Assembly (NCBI GenBank): GCA_000708835.1
Contig: DF237491.1
Span: 1 to 59,499 of the forward strand
Reading direction: 5' to 3'
Length of the DNA: 59,499 nt
Source: Klebsormidium nitens
Taxonomy: Eukaryota > Streptophyta > Klebsormidiophyceae > Klebsormidiales > Klebsormidiaceae
Below the pieces are notes generated by a model, which saw nothing but the letters and a program-made list of their open reading frames with translations, was not told the origin of the DNA and made no database searches. The stretch's first letter is position 1; the number at the start of each line of letters is the position of its first letter. Both the position numbers and the translations under genes were made by a program. Below are positions 38,201 through 50,400 of the stretch, piece after piece.

Positions 38201-41200
38201 TCGGTTGAGAGGATAGCGGGGGCGTTTGATTATTGTTTCCAGAAAGGGTTCCTTCGAAGTGAATGTTGTCCGTGGTATCGCGGAAGTGGCGGTTGAACCT
38301 GACCTCACTCTTCAAGGGGGCCTCACAGAATTCACGCACGCCTCTTCCCGCTGGAAAGGTTTCTGTTCCACTTCATCAGGCCGGAAGGCCCTGCGTTGCA
38401 CACGGTGCACCGTCTGCAAACGGTTTCCGTCCTTCCGTTTGCAGGCATCGGCATTCCGCTGGCGGTGCAGCGGCGGCTCTTCGAGCCGTTCTTTCAGGCG
38501 GACTCGTCCATCACGCGCGAGTTTGGCGGCACCGGCATCGGGCTCAGCCTCAGCCGCGCGCTGGTGCGTCTCATGAACGGCAGCATCGCTTTCAGCAGCA
38601 CGCCCGACGTAGGGAGCACGTTCCAGGTGGGCACGTGTGCGGGTTTTGTGTGCTTGTACGTCAGAGATTGCAGGCTTCTGGATGTGGGAAGGGCGCACTG
38701 CAGCTTTGTTTGGGAGAGCAACCCCAGGTTCATCAGCCCATTGGCCAGGCCTGATCCATCTCAGATTACTCTTTAAGTCTTTCATGGCCGGGGCTCAATG
38801 TCAACATGAGGCCGTTCTTCTGTATGGGATCGTGCCTCCTCCTCGTTCCTGCAGGAAAAGTTGGATGTTTTCGGAGCGAGGTTGCGGGGGCCTCGGGTTT
38901 GTCGGAAGCTGTCGACCGTTGAGCCATCATCGAATCAGAACGTTACGGCGCCACCCCTCACTAGATTTGCGTCGGACTTCTCTTGATCCCTCTCCAGCAC
39001 CGCTGACGTCATTCCTTTTGTCCCTGCAGTTCGACGTGGAGCTGCGTGTCTGCGAGACGGGCGCCCAACGTAGCATGCCGCTGCGGCTGCAGTCGGCGCA
39101 GTCCGCACAGCTGGCCGGGGTGCGGATACTCGTCGTCGGGAATCACGCGGCACGCCGGGAGATCGTTGCAGCGCACCTCAGGCGGTAAGACGCCGCGGGA
39201 AAGCCGTTGGCCCGGAGCCAAGCCTTGATTCGATTGAGGGCCAGGTTGGCGTGCGTTGTCTCAGGACCTAGCCCCTGGTGATCCGAGTCGAGAGAAGGTC
39301 TCAGGGACCGGTATTGTATCGTTTATGAAACTCTAGAATGGGCGCGTACGTGTAATTGGAAAGCTCGAACGCCGACATGGACTCCTTTTGGGTTGGTTGG
39401 TTCAAAGCATCTCCGTTGTTGTATTCGTTCGGAAAAACAGTTCGCTAGTCCTGCCTACATCTTAGGATGGAACGAACTGGTCGCCAAGATGAATGTTTTC
39501 CGGGTTCTTCTGCGTAGCGTAACCCTCTGTCAACATGCGTCCTTTTACCTGACTTTGCGCTCATCTGTGCAGGCTCGATATGCAGCCCGTCGTGTCAGAC
39601 TCGAGCACCGCCGCCGACACCCTTGCCGCGTGTGTCGACTCCCCCGACCGCTTCCGCCTGGCGATTGTGGACGTTGAAGCGGTTGGGGGACATGACACCG
39701 CCCGGCAGATCGGGCAGCAGCTATCCACGGACTTGCGGCTGGCGGGCCGGCTAGGCCTTGTGATGGCCACGTGTCAAACCAGCGCGCAGCTGGAGGCGAA
39801 AGCCAAGTGGGCGGGTTTTGGACAGGTGAGGGGCCCGTTGAACAAGGTTCGAGAAGGAGAGCAATTTGGGTGGTAGTTGACAACAGTAAATATTCCTCTC
39901 TTTTAAGCAAGGAAGGATGTCAGCAAAGAGTATCACTGTGCATGAGAGTAGAGAACGAGAGTTACAAGATGCTATTTGGGTCTATCAGCCAAGAGTAACG
40001 TAAGCAGAAAGTAATTATCACGCACACGAGCAGAGGAACCAGCAAAGAGAATGCAGCTTCGAGCAGGGGCCGCAGTCTTTGAATCAAGTCGAATGGGTAA
40101 TTCGTCTGGAGAACATTCCGAAAGGGTTTACCTAACTTGATTTATTCCCCAACTGCAGGTTCTCGTAAAGCCGCTGCGCATGGGCACTGTAGAGGTGTGT
40201 ATGCTTCAAGCGTTGGGCGTGGCCATGAGCCGGCAGCGTTCAGCGACGCCCGACAGTGCGGGGGGGGCGCTGCGCATGTGGCTGCGGGGCAAACGAATCA
40301 TGGTCGTGGATGACATGCTGATCAACAGGTGAGCCGGTTCTCGACCCTTCTCGGCGACACCACAGGACACTTCAGATTGTCAGGTTAAACATAAGGTCCA
40401 ACCTTCTTATAACAAGTCTTGCTTCTAACGACATAGCTTACGGTCTTAGGACAAAACTTGGGTTTGTCCTTCTCCTGACGAAGCGTTTGACTTTTCCTTC
40501 CCCCCTGGTAGGAGTTGCACATTCCATGCCCCCCTCGAGAGCGGGTATACTTTCGCACCCTTCCCCCGTACCCCACCGAGAGAGTGCCCTTTTACTTTGA
40601 TCTGAACAACGTTTGATCACCCCCTTGCAGGAAAGTGGCGAGCAGCATGCTGCAGCGGTTCGGCGCAGAAGTGACCGCGGTCGGCGGCGGAGAGGACGCC
40701 GTGGAAGCCGTGCGGAAAGCGGGCGGAACGCCGTTCCACATGATCCTCATGGACCTGCAGGTGGGTTCACAGTGTCGAGCGCAGTTTCGACGCACCGGTC
40801 GTGATAGCATCGGTCGTCATTACATATCGGTTTGACATTATATTTTAGAAAGTTGGTTTCGGTCCCTTCGGCCAGTCCAAATGATGAGCGCGCTTCGTGT
40901 CACCCGTATTTTTAGTGCCGCCTTTACTGCGCCCTTCCTGGTCTACATTCTACACGAAGCCTGCTTCACAAGACGATCCCAGTGCGGCCTTCCCTGCATA
41001 ATGTCTGGTCCTAGAATCCTACACTAGTCTGCCTCACAAACTGCGCGCCAAGCCCGTTTTTGAAGCGCAGGGTTCGGGTACATTTTGCAGTCATCTGACA
41101 TTGACACGTGCACCATTGTATTTTGCAGATGCCCGGCATGGACGGCTTCGAGGCGGCGATGGCAATGCGGAAATTGGAGGCCGAAGCTCGGGGCTTGACG

Positions 41201-41837
41201 AATGGACACGTGTCCACTGCGGACGTCCGACAAGCGGACGGGCTAACGTCTGATGTCGTCAGCGCCAAGCCTGGGGCGGGTAGCGAGGACGGGGCTCAGG
41301 GAGTGCCGATCGTGGCGCTGACAGCTGACGTCATGGTACGTTGACTGTGCAGACTTTGCACTGTTGATTCAATTTTGATTGTGAGAGCGAGTATGCGTCA
41401 TGAGAGGGCTGCTACGTTTCTGCCCTTGAATACTGTTTGTCCTTTGCTGCTTGTGGACCAGTATGGATCTCGGTGACCCCTTAATCGGTGAGGGACGTGA
41501 CGTAGTTTTCTGCGTGCCTGCGAAACACGGCTTTACTGCAGAAGAAACGGCTTTGGGACAACCAACATGAAATGAATATTCACATGTTGACACTAATAGA
41601 CGGTACTCAATCGTCTGTTTTGTGCCCCTGGTACTTCAATAGTCTTGTCAGCGTACGTCGCCTGGCCTCCGGTGCTTGTCTCATTCCTGCTTCGCGCGTT
41701 TGCAGGAGGGCGTACGGGAGAAGTGCCTGGCGGCCCAAATGACGGACTACTTGAGTAAGCCGTTGGATCAGAAGCAGCTGCGGCAGGTGCTGACGCGCTT
41801 CTTCCCATTGAAGCAAGCGGAAATCAGCAAGCCTTAG
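29296..41837 (+). CDS. CHASE-domain hybrid histidine kinase, cytokinin-receptor type
   Basis: Twenty-one exons: 29296-29415, 29773-29847, 30381-30557, 31453-31569, 32024-32097, 32649-32781, 33269-33357, 34278-34397, 34857-34980, 35433-35589, 36028-36235, 36623-36743, 37085-37566, 37975-38060, 38445-38626, 39030-39184, 39573-39825, 40159-40328, 40631-40760, 41129-41335 and 41706-41837. All frames join, giving about 1103 aa, near Arabidopsis AHK4 (1080). TM1 is about 18-40, the CHASE ectodomain about 41-315 (with [12 protein letters not shown]), and TM2 about 318-341. The H-box [10 protein letters not shown] has the phospho-acceptor His385. The N-box ends near 505 (NLVGNAVKF), G1 is VEDTGIGIP (about 691-699), and G2 is GGTGIGLS. 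A receiver-like domain (about 756-900) precedes a true receiver with Asp942/Asp943, phospho-acceptor Asp989 and Lys1078 (YLSKP). All catalytic elements are intact. It probably senses a cytokinin or another small ligand and passes phosphate to HPt proteins. The CHASE domain is clearly more divergent than the kinase core, so ligand identity is open. The first 16 exons were joined by phase and homology, not by transcripts. Confidence 0.9.
32886..32990 (+). repeat. Two-copy 52/53-bp tandem repeat in a kinase intron
   Basis: Positions 32886-32937 and 32938-32990 are nearly identical, differing by one extra T. They are a recent direct duplication in the intron after exon 6 of the histidine kinase. 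No splice-site or coding similarity was seen. Confidence 0.9.
33442..33796. mobile_element. MITE-like foldback element in histidine-kinase intron 7
   Basis: Perfect 16-bp terminal inverted repeats (TGAGGCGTTTTACATG at 33442-33457 and its complement at 33781-33796) bound a 355-bp element. If the first and last bases are taken as flank, a 3-bp AGT direct duplication borders it. An inner pair of 14-bp inverted repeats (33551-33564 and 33719-33732) shares the TTTTACATG core, so a related element seems nested inside. Many ACTTACC/GGTAAGT words lie in both orientations, including a hairpin near 33697-33716. There is no transposase ORF, so it would be non-autonomous. It is compatible with a MITE of a 3-bp-target-site superfamily; the superfamily is not determinable. 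Confidence 0.65.
35867..35934 (+). repeat. Decayed copy of histidine-kinase exon 11 start (decoy acceptor)
   Basis: This segment repeats the last 19 nt of the intron plus about the first 48 nt of exon 11 (real copy about 36009-36075), 142 bp upstream. It shares ACGTCACCTTTGGTG-TAG/CAG, then GC-TGACGAA-TTGCTGCT, and ends in CGCAGCAGCTG. The AG acceptor is retained. If spliced from exon 10, the copy would read about 15 codons to a TGA, so it cannot replace the real exon. Confidence 0.85.
38414..38444 (+). promoter_or_regulatory. Hairpin occluding a 3' splice site
   Basis: CTGCAAACGG (38414-38423) is the exact reverse complement of CCGTTTGCAG (38435-38444), with an 11-nt loop. The right arm includes the AG acceptor of the exon encoding the G1/G2 ATP-binding boxes of the histidine kinase. 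In RNA the acceptor would be paired within the stem. Confidence 0.6.
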
Positions 41838-44429
41838 CCTAACTTATTTGTCAAAGACCAGCGTGAGGGTCAGCATACTGGGTCAGAAAGGATCTCGGGT
41901 TTCATTTGATTGGGGTCTGCATATACCTATGCATAATTATAACTCATGCGTTTGGGCTACTCTTGCACTGGGACCGCCTTAACGGCGGAATCGGACCTGG
42001 TGTCAGAGGATTGGCTATACGAGCTGAGCGAGATTTGTAACACTAGCCGAGCCCCAAGTTTTCAAGGGCCTCGCAACTGAGCGGCCGTCAAAACATATTA
42101 AGGAGTGATGCTCCCTGTAGCTTGTAGATGATAGGCGCACCTTGCGCGTTGCATTGCTTCGTTCATCAGCCTCTGACTCTGGTCCATAGCTTGAGAAGGA
42201 TTCATATACGAAGCGTCAAGTTGTAAAGTATAATGGGCCCAGCGCGCTGCGAGACTGAGGTTCCACAGCTTGTGTATCTAAGGTGTTCTGGTTCGCAACC
42301 GACTGTTCAACTCCGACGGTGTCACAACCGTCCCGGTCAGCTTTCTGGCATCGGCCTTGCATTTAGCAACTCGCAACCCATCGAAGGGACGGTCATTTGA
42401 GGTCAGAATTCTCGCACGGCTTGCCGCATTGACAGCTTTCTAGAGTTGTGCTCAGCCGTTCATAATGGGGGCCCCATGCATGTAGATAGATTGATCGGTC
42501 TAGCTGTGTTCGGCCGTGCTGATCGAATGTATGTTAGACATGGTTCGCCAATTCTCAACAGGCCGGAGCATTCCACATTTGAGATTGCGGTACATGTTTC
42601 AGTCACGTCGTGCTTGGAAATGGACATGATCAAAATCGCATCCAGCACTCCGGTCAAATTAGTCGGTGGCGAATCGCCGAGGCGCGCGCGGGGCTTCGTT
42701 TGCAGACGGTCAATATACCCCGGCCCAATGATGACCGTTTGGAAGCAAGAGAATTGCTGCATGGCCCACCGGTGCAGCTAGCATGAAGCAACGGTCAATC
42801 CCAATTGGCAGCTAGCTATAAACGGTAGACATGCACCAAGTGCAGGACATGCCGGGTCGGATATAGTCGGCTGCATGTGAAGTAACTTAATCAGATCAAG
42901 CTGCGACCCTTGAATTTCAGAATGCCTCATGCACTCGATCGAGGCTTCGATCGTATTTTGTACTAAGCTTTACCCTTTCATGATGATCAACCAATGACGG
43001 TATCTTTGTGGCAAATTGTTGAATTGAGCACCTCTTATCCTTGAATATAAAGTAGTCAACACCTCATATAACCCTGCCCTCCAAGATCGCCTCCGTATAC
43101 TGGAGCCGAACGGAGTCGGATTGCAAACTGGGGTCCAACATATCGCTTTCATGCAGTGCGGACATGCCCAGTCGAGGACGGCCCTTCTACAAAAGGAGTT
43201 GGAGTGCGCCGAATGAAGCGGCTGATGTTCTGAGGCTGATTATCGAAGCCGACTTTCATTCTCCCCCCTCCCTGTATTTGCCAGAAGCCTCCAGAGTTAA
43301 GGGACCCGTCTGCTCGCGACGTCCTACTGCTTTGGTTCTATTGACCTGCCTTAGCCAGCGTTTATTGGCCAAGCCCCGTCTAGTTGCTCAAGAGACCTGA
43401 GCAAGAGCCTTGCAGAGACGAAGACGTGATCTTGGGCATTATCTGAGCACCGTGATAAGCATCCTGAGACACGGAACCCTGGCACACTAGTACCGAGTTC
43501 AGGTCTGGCCCTCAAGTCTACAACCGCTCATGATGCCTCCCGCGCGCGCTGCAAATGATTGCAATTCTCATCAACTTGAAGCTCAATGCACACTCGCTCT
43601 TCACGAGAAGCTCTCGCACTTGCGGCGCTGTCATTTGAACGGTCAAATGTTGTCACTTCGCCTCTGAAACTAACCGATAGATCTGATAGATAGCCAGCGT
43701 AATATACAGGTGCTTCCAAATAGCGCTGAAGCGTATTATGCATCGCTTCAACCTGATACCGGCAGTGCTAAGCCGCTTCATATCTGTGTTCTGCCCGACA
43801 GGCACCTGATTGTCCAATCGTTTTGAAGCAGTGTGCCGGCTGACCAGTAAGTACGACAGTAGTAAGTACGACGTTACTGGTGGGACTGTATGATTATGAG
43901 TGGATGTATTAGCATCAGAAAATTGAAGGAACCTGCAACGTCGTACTTCTTGTTTGCATCTCGAGGGCAGCTGTACGAGTGTAAGACTTAGCTCCTTGGA
44001 CCTTTGCTGGACCTTCCTATAATGTTCTGAAGCGAGATGCCGCGTGCGGGCATGAAATCTCCGTCTAGCGCGGCCGCCCTGCGCGGCGGCCGCCAGGTGC
44101 CGGCCGGCCGGCGCGCGCGTTATGCGCAAGTTGCTGGTCGATGGAGACGGCGACCGAGCGTGGTAAACACAGGTGAAATAGTCGCCCCTACCTGGGCGAC
44201 TAGAAGTGATCGGACCTCGGCGTTTACTTATTAAAACGGAAGCGGTGTCGCCAGGTTTCTTGGCGACCATGACATCCATCATCCAAGCTTTGCGCTCGCC
44301 AGTTCACTCATGTATGATCAGAGGGCTCAACAGAATCTCTGCAGCTTGTAATAATTGTAGGGGCGGGGCGGAAAGGTCTTGCTGCATGGGAGTTCAAGAC
44401 CTTTTGTGACACTTCAGCGCTGATCAAGC
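41838..44429. other. Intergenic region between histidine kinase and eIF5B
   Basis: No supportable gene lies here. A strongly GC-rich inverted block around 44068-44118 (GCGGCCGCC...GGCGGCCGCC, then GCCGGCCGGCC) sits about 310-360 bp ahead of the eIF5B start and is probably part of its promoter or leader. The longest open frame here is a minus-strand frame crossing this block, with no recognisable protein features. Confidence 0.4.
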
Positions 44430-47400
44430 ATGGCGAAGAAGAAAGGTGGCGGACGTGGAGACGATGACGACGAGCACGACGAGGTTGAGGCGGCGGCTGC
44501 AGGGCAGCCTGCAGGTGGTAAAGGCAAGAAGAAGGGGAAGCGGGGGAAGGGGAGGGACGACTTTGATGACGATTTCAAAGTTGAGCCAGAGGAAGGGCAG
44601 GAAGGTCACGTAGCCGACGAGGGCGATGCTAATGAGAGTGTTGAAGGGAGTGCAAAGGGCGCAGTCCCTGCAAAGTCAGCTGCCGGTGGGAAGAAGAAGA
44701 AGGGCAAGAAGGGGCGCGGAAATGATGACTCTGATGACGACTTTGCTGTGCAACCAGAGGAGGAGGAGACCGAGCCTGCAGGTGCGAAGCAGGGGAAGAA
44801 AGGGAAGAAGGGGAAGAAGGGCCGAGGAGACGATGACTTTGATGAGGACTTCAAGGTGGATATTGAGGACGATGCATCTGAGGTTGCTTCTGAGGCCCCC
44901 TCTGCAGGGGGCGCAGTTCCCAAAGGGAGGGGCAAGAAGAAGGATAAGAAGAAGGGGCGCCGGGCGGGGGACTGGAGCGACGAAGATGAAGAGGAGGTGG
45001 CGCCAGCTAAGAAAGAGGCACCTCCTGCCAAGGCCAAAGCTGGCGCAAAGAAGGCGGCGTCTACTTTTGCGCTGTTGAACATTGATGACGAGGATGAGGA
45101 GGATGAGGAGGAAGAGGAAATTCAGAAGCCAGCGGCAAATGGGAAGGCAAAGGGTGGGGCTGGGAAAAAGGCGGTGTCGTTTGCTGCACTTCAGGACGAA
45201 GAGAGCGATGAGGAGGAAGAGGTAAGGCGGCGACCATTTATGCTCGCATAAACCCTTACTTATTGAACCCTCACTCTGAGCAACTTTCGGAGTGGTGCAC
45301 ATTTTGTGAGCTTTGGATTCGTTTGGCAATGTTGTGGATACTCAGTGTTACTGCATAGATTATCTGCCTCTACGAGCAGCATCTGCAGAACTTCTTGGCA
45401 TTTTGGTAATGGTTTGCTTGCACGAAAGATCAATCTGGACATTAGATGCTGAGCAGGGTTCAGCATTTCAAGGGTTTCTGAGAGTTTTTAGACATGATCT
45501 GGTGGCGAATGGCAATCTCTAAGAGATCTCTTTGAACCTGGTCCTCATCCTCTATGACGGACCCCTGCATGGATCAGACTGGAGCGCGCATTAGTGCTTT
45601 TCCTCCTTGTGAGGTCCCACCATTGGATATGTTTTTTGTGCTTTGAAAGCGGCCTTTGAAGCACCAATCCCCTGTTGCAGCCCCGCTTCAAGCAGAGACA
45701 TGGACATTGAATTCTCCAGCTTATGGAGGAACTTTCCGCAATTGCGCATTGGAGCTCTTTAGTGACCTTCGAGATCAGAGCCTGTTGTGTTGGTTTCTGC
45801 TTTTCCTATCAAACCCTTCGCAAGCCTTCCCTTTAGATGGGGAAGTATCTGATTGCTCGTTTATTGCGTTCTTTCAGGAAGCTCCGAAACCCTCCAAGAA
45901 ACTGAACGGTTTCGCCGGTTTATCGCTGGAGGATACAGAGGATGACGCAGAACCGTGCCTAGTGGTCGGCGAAATTGAGTCCGTTGAGAAGATCAAGAAG
46001 GCAGACAAGTTGCGGCTGTGCCATGTCAACGTCGGCTCGGACGAACCCCTACAGATTGTGTGCGGAGGGAAGAATGTGAGGGAGGGGTTGAAAGTGATTG
46101 TGGCGCGGGTTGGGAGCAGAATACCGTCAAGCGGGATGCTGATTCAGAAAACCACGATCAAGGGGGTGGAGAGCTACGGGATGATCTGTGGGGCGGCTGA
46201 GATGGGGTGGGAAGGCCCTGCTGACGAGGCGATCGAACTGGGGGATGAGGCGGCAGTAGGGGAGAAGGCGTCGCCGACAAGGCCTCTTCGTGAAGAAGAG
46301 GACGAGGAAGCGGTTTCGTTTTCAGGGTTGAAGAAGAAGGTTGCGCCGAAGGTGGGTGAGATGGAGCAGGGCTCGCATGAAGAGCTGGTGTTTGCAGGGA
46401 AGAAGAAGAAGAAGGGGGGAAAGCCTGCGCCTGTTGTGGAAGACGAGGAGAGCGAAGAAGAAGCGCCGGTGTTTGCGGGGAAGAAAAAGAAGGGAAAGAA
46501 GGAGGCCCCTAAGCCGGTGGCGGATGAAAAAAACGGGGAGGATGAAGAGGAGAGTGCAGTCTTTGCCGGGAAGAAGAAGAAGAAGGGAAAGAAGGCGCCC
46601 TCGGACGATTTTGACAAGGACTTTGAGGTCGAGCCGGAGGTACCCGCTGAAGAGGAGGAGGACGAGGGGGTTGTTTTTGCGGGGAAGAAGAAAAAGAAGG
46701 GGAAGAAAGCACAACACGACTTTGACAAGGACTTTGAGGCCGATGCGGTCGAGCCTGCGGAGGAAGAGGACAGCGAGGCGGTGGTGTTTGCGGGGAAGAA
46801 GAAGAAGAAGGGGAAGAAAGCTGCCCAAGACGATTTTGATAAGGACTTTGAGATGGAAGACAGTGCGGGAGCGCCCGAACCTGCGCCGGTCGCAGCGCCG
46901 GAACCGATGGTTGTGGAGAAGAAGGGGAAGAAGGGCAAGGACAAGAAGGAGGACGAGGACATTGAGGCGCTTCTGGCCCAGTTGGAGGCGCCTAAGAAGG
47001 AGGACGTGAGTAACTTTGGATTGGACCGAATCTGGAAGGAGCGCTTTCCTCCGTCTTGAGATTGCACATTTCTGGCTTGCTGGGGCTTTGCGAGCATCCT
47101 AAGTCACAAAGCCCGTTGAACTTCGTTTTGCCCTTTAGGCTCCTTTTCAGAGGCCAATGCTGTCTGATTTCATATCGGAGCGCTCACTTTTCATTTTCAT
47201 TCAAAAAGTGTGGTTTGAAGGAGCAGAGTGTGTGCACAAACCGTTTGTGTAATAGTTGGTGACAAGTGAAGCAGAACGCACGGGATTGATCGAGCCTGCT
47301 AGCTGACCACGAGCAGGTGAATGCTGCATCGAACGTTGTTGTCTCACTTGATTGTTGGTCACCGCAGGAGGAAGGCGCCGGGTCGAAGAAGAAAAAGAAG

Positions 47401-50400
47401 AAGGGCAAGAAAGGCAAGGACGAAAAGGAAGAGGAAGACATCGACGCCATTCTGGCGGAGCTTGAGGGGCCCAAGAAGGAAGAAGCGCAGCCAGCGCCAG
47501 GTGTTGCGCCTGCTCCTGCCGTTGAGGAGACTGGGCCTTCGAAAGCGGAAGAGGCTGAGCTGTCTGCGGCGGCGGCCGGAGAAGGGGAGGAGAAGGAAGG
47601 GGATGAGGGGCTGTCTGCGGCGGCAAAGAAGAAGAAGAAGAAGAAAGAGAAGGAGAAAGAGAAGAAGTCGGCCGACAAGGTCAGTGGCAGACAGGCTGTG
47701 CGCAACGGAGGCCATTTCGCAAGCTCTAGCCAACCGAAAGTAGTGCTCTGGTGGTGCTGTGACCACCGATTGTTGCCTGTAGTTTTAAGTTCTGTACTAT
47801 CACCTTTCCTGTCTGCTGTTAGGACCTCTCTGCTTCGGTTCTGGAAACGGCAAGCGCGTCACATCTGGTAAGGCTCAAAATGGAGCAGGGACACCAGCCT
47901 GCATGCTGCATTGTTGAATACAGAAACTGCTTGGGGATGCCTCGTCTGATGCCGTGACCTTTTCTCACAGGCTGCCGTGGTTGAGGACGAGGGCGCCAAA
48001 GAGGAGGAGGCGAAGAAAAAGAAGGCTGCCGCGGATAAGAAGCTGCCGCTGCACGTGCGGCAGATGCAGGAGCGGTTGGCCAAGCTTCAAGCGGAGGAGG
48101 AGCGCAAGAAGAAAGAGGAGGAGGAGCGGCGGCGCAAAGAGGAGGAGGTGAGGGGCTATGCGATACCACTTTAGGGTGTTCTAGAGTGCTGTGGCCTGAA
48201 GCCTGAAGATAGGACATGTAGATTCTTAGGTTTTGTTGTTGAGAAGCAATGAGGTCTCCTGGAGAAATACCCTCACCTCAGAGGCGTTTTAGGCTTGGAG
48301 GGTCCGGAAACGAACGGCTTTCGGAGGCCAGAGCTTGATTGTGAGTCCAGATGCAGCGCGTGCCGTTGCTGCAGACATTCGCTTATGTCTGTGACGAACT
48401 GTCAAGCAGTATGTGTGGCTGTATGTGTAGAGTGAGAAAGGTTCCTCGACACAGGTTTATGAGAGTGGCATGCAGTTTGTGTTGGGCCCGTCAATCTTGC
48501 GCTGGTCTGGTGGGTTGTGCGACTGGTTGATTGGCGTTTGTCTGTTCCCTACAGGAAGCTGCCCGGCTGGCTGAGTTGGAACGGCAGAAAGAGGAGGCCA
48601 AGTTGCGAAAAAAGCAGAAAGAAAAGGTGCGTGAGATTGCTTCCAAGCTTGCCTCAGTTAGGTGTTCACGGTTTAGCTGCGTTTGGCTTATCTTAGTTTG
48701 ACACATCGTTTGCGCGCCTGTTGCTCAAATCAAGATTACTCCTCTTTCGTCTCCGCTTCAGTAGAGTTGTCAGTCCCAACCCTGCTTCTGTAGTTTCAGC
48801 CTACTCCCTCTTCTGTAGCCCACGGTGTCCATGTCTTTACGATTGTACGAAAGTCCTCGTTTGCCGTTCGTTCTGCACAAGTCGGTGTGCCACTTGCCTA
48901 TCCCGTCTATTCACCACATGTCTCGTTGGCCATTCCGCAGGAGAAGCGCGAGCAGCTGAAGAAGGAGGGCAAGCTGCTGACGGGCAAGCAGAAGGAGGAG
49001 GCCAAGCGGCTCGCAGCGGTGCGCGAGCAGATGCTCAAGCAGGCAGGGGTGAAGCTCGACGGGGACGAGGCCGCGCCCAAGAAACAGAAGGTAAGCGGGA
49101 TGATACAGAGCATCGGCGGGTTGCATCTTCTTCCTGTGAAACCCGAGACAGTCGTAAATCACTGTATAGTACCCTTTTGGTGATCAGGCAGTGTAGAGCT
49201 GCGTGGCTGTCGGTGCGGCATTGTGGCGTCTGAGCTTTGTCTCACGGACTAAAGCTGTTTCTGTGCGCTGTTGATGCACGGGGTCCAATCGTGATTGTCG
49301 ACCCAAATTGCGTTCACTCCAACCAATAATCCTTTGAGTGAACGGTGTGTTTCGTTTGGTGTGGTATGCCAGTGTACCTTTTTTTGTAAGATCCGCCCGG
49401 AGTTTTAAGATCTGAACCCGATTTCGCCGCACAGGTGGTGTACGGCACCAAGAAGTCTCGGCAACCGTCCAAGCAAGCTGCGGAAGCAGCGCCCAAGGAG
49501 GTCTCCCCGGAACCGGTGCCGGCCCCCGAGCCAGAGCCAATGGAAGAGGAGGCGCCGGTAAGCTGAAGTTTCTTTACATTCACAACCCTTTGCTACAGTT
49601 GTGGGCTGCAAGATTCGGGGCGTCTGTTGCAAGTTGCTGTGAACAGAAGCTCCAAAACCTGTTTGCTCTTGCTCTGCAGTGCTTGTCATTTGTTGCAATT
49701 GTGTGATGATAGGTTTGCACTATAGAAAGCAGCCTCGAACGGGCTTACTAGTCAAGACCGCTCTGTTTGCATTCTCAGTCTCATGTGCATCTTCAGCAAC
49801 CCCTTTGCCCGCCGTTGTACTTCCCCGCTTTCGTCCAGCCCTTCCGCTATTTGAGGACTCTGTGCTGATCCTTCTTCCACGTGCATTAAGCCTGGGATAA
49901 GTAACAGTCTTGCAGGGCCCGGTGAATTTGCTGCACGTAAACAAAATGGGCAGGAATAGTTGGTCAATGGGCGCTCAATCTGCGTCGTGTCGACATGCAG
50001 GAGCCTGTCCAGGAGGAGGTTCCGGCGGAGAAGGTCCCCGAACCCCCGGCAGAGGAGGAAGAGTCGGAAGAGGAGGACTGGGATGCCAAGAGCTGGGACG
50101 AGGCAGAGGTTGACAAGACGCTCAAGAAGACGGGGGCGTTCAGGGACGAGGTGAGGGGCGTGCAGTGGCCGGCAATCAATCAGGATCTGCGCGGTTCAAC
50201 TTAAAGAGGGACGCCGGACTACGTTGCTGTGGATTATGCTGGCAATATTCTGCAGAAAGGGAAGACTTCGGGTTTGATTGTATCCCGAGAGAAGCTGGGT
50301 GGTAGCAGCTGCTTCTGCTTTGGACGGATGTCTGGTCTCAGCAAGTGCAAGTAGCCTGTTCTTCTCCTTTACTGCTTGCCTTTGAGGGTCCAACCTTTGA

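Noticed and set aside
42446-42781. 111-codon plus-strand frame in the kinase-eIF5B intergenic region
   Set aside because: It has no motif and atypical composition relative to neighbouring exons, and an equally long frame lies on the opposite strand.
43653-44282. 209-codon minus-strand frame upstream of eIF5B
   Set aside because: It crosses the GC-rich promoter block, has no known motif or splice partner, and is best explained as a chance frame.
44606-45082. Long minus-strand Ser/Phe/Pro-rich frames opposite eIF5B exons 1-4 (also 46174-47097 and 47184-47705)
   Set aside because: These are mirror images of the Lys/Glu-rich coding repeats (AAG/GAG read backwards as CTT/CTC), a known artefact of low-complexity coding sequence.
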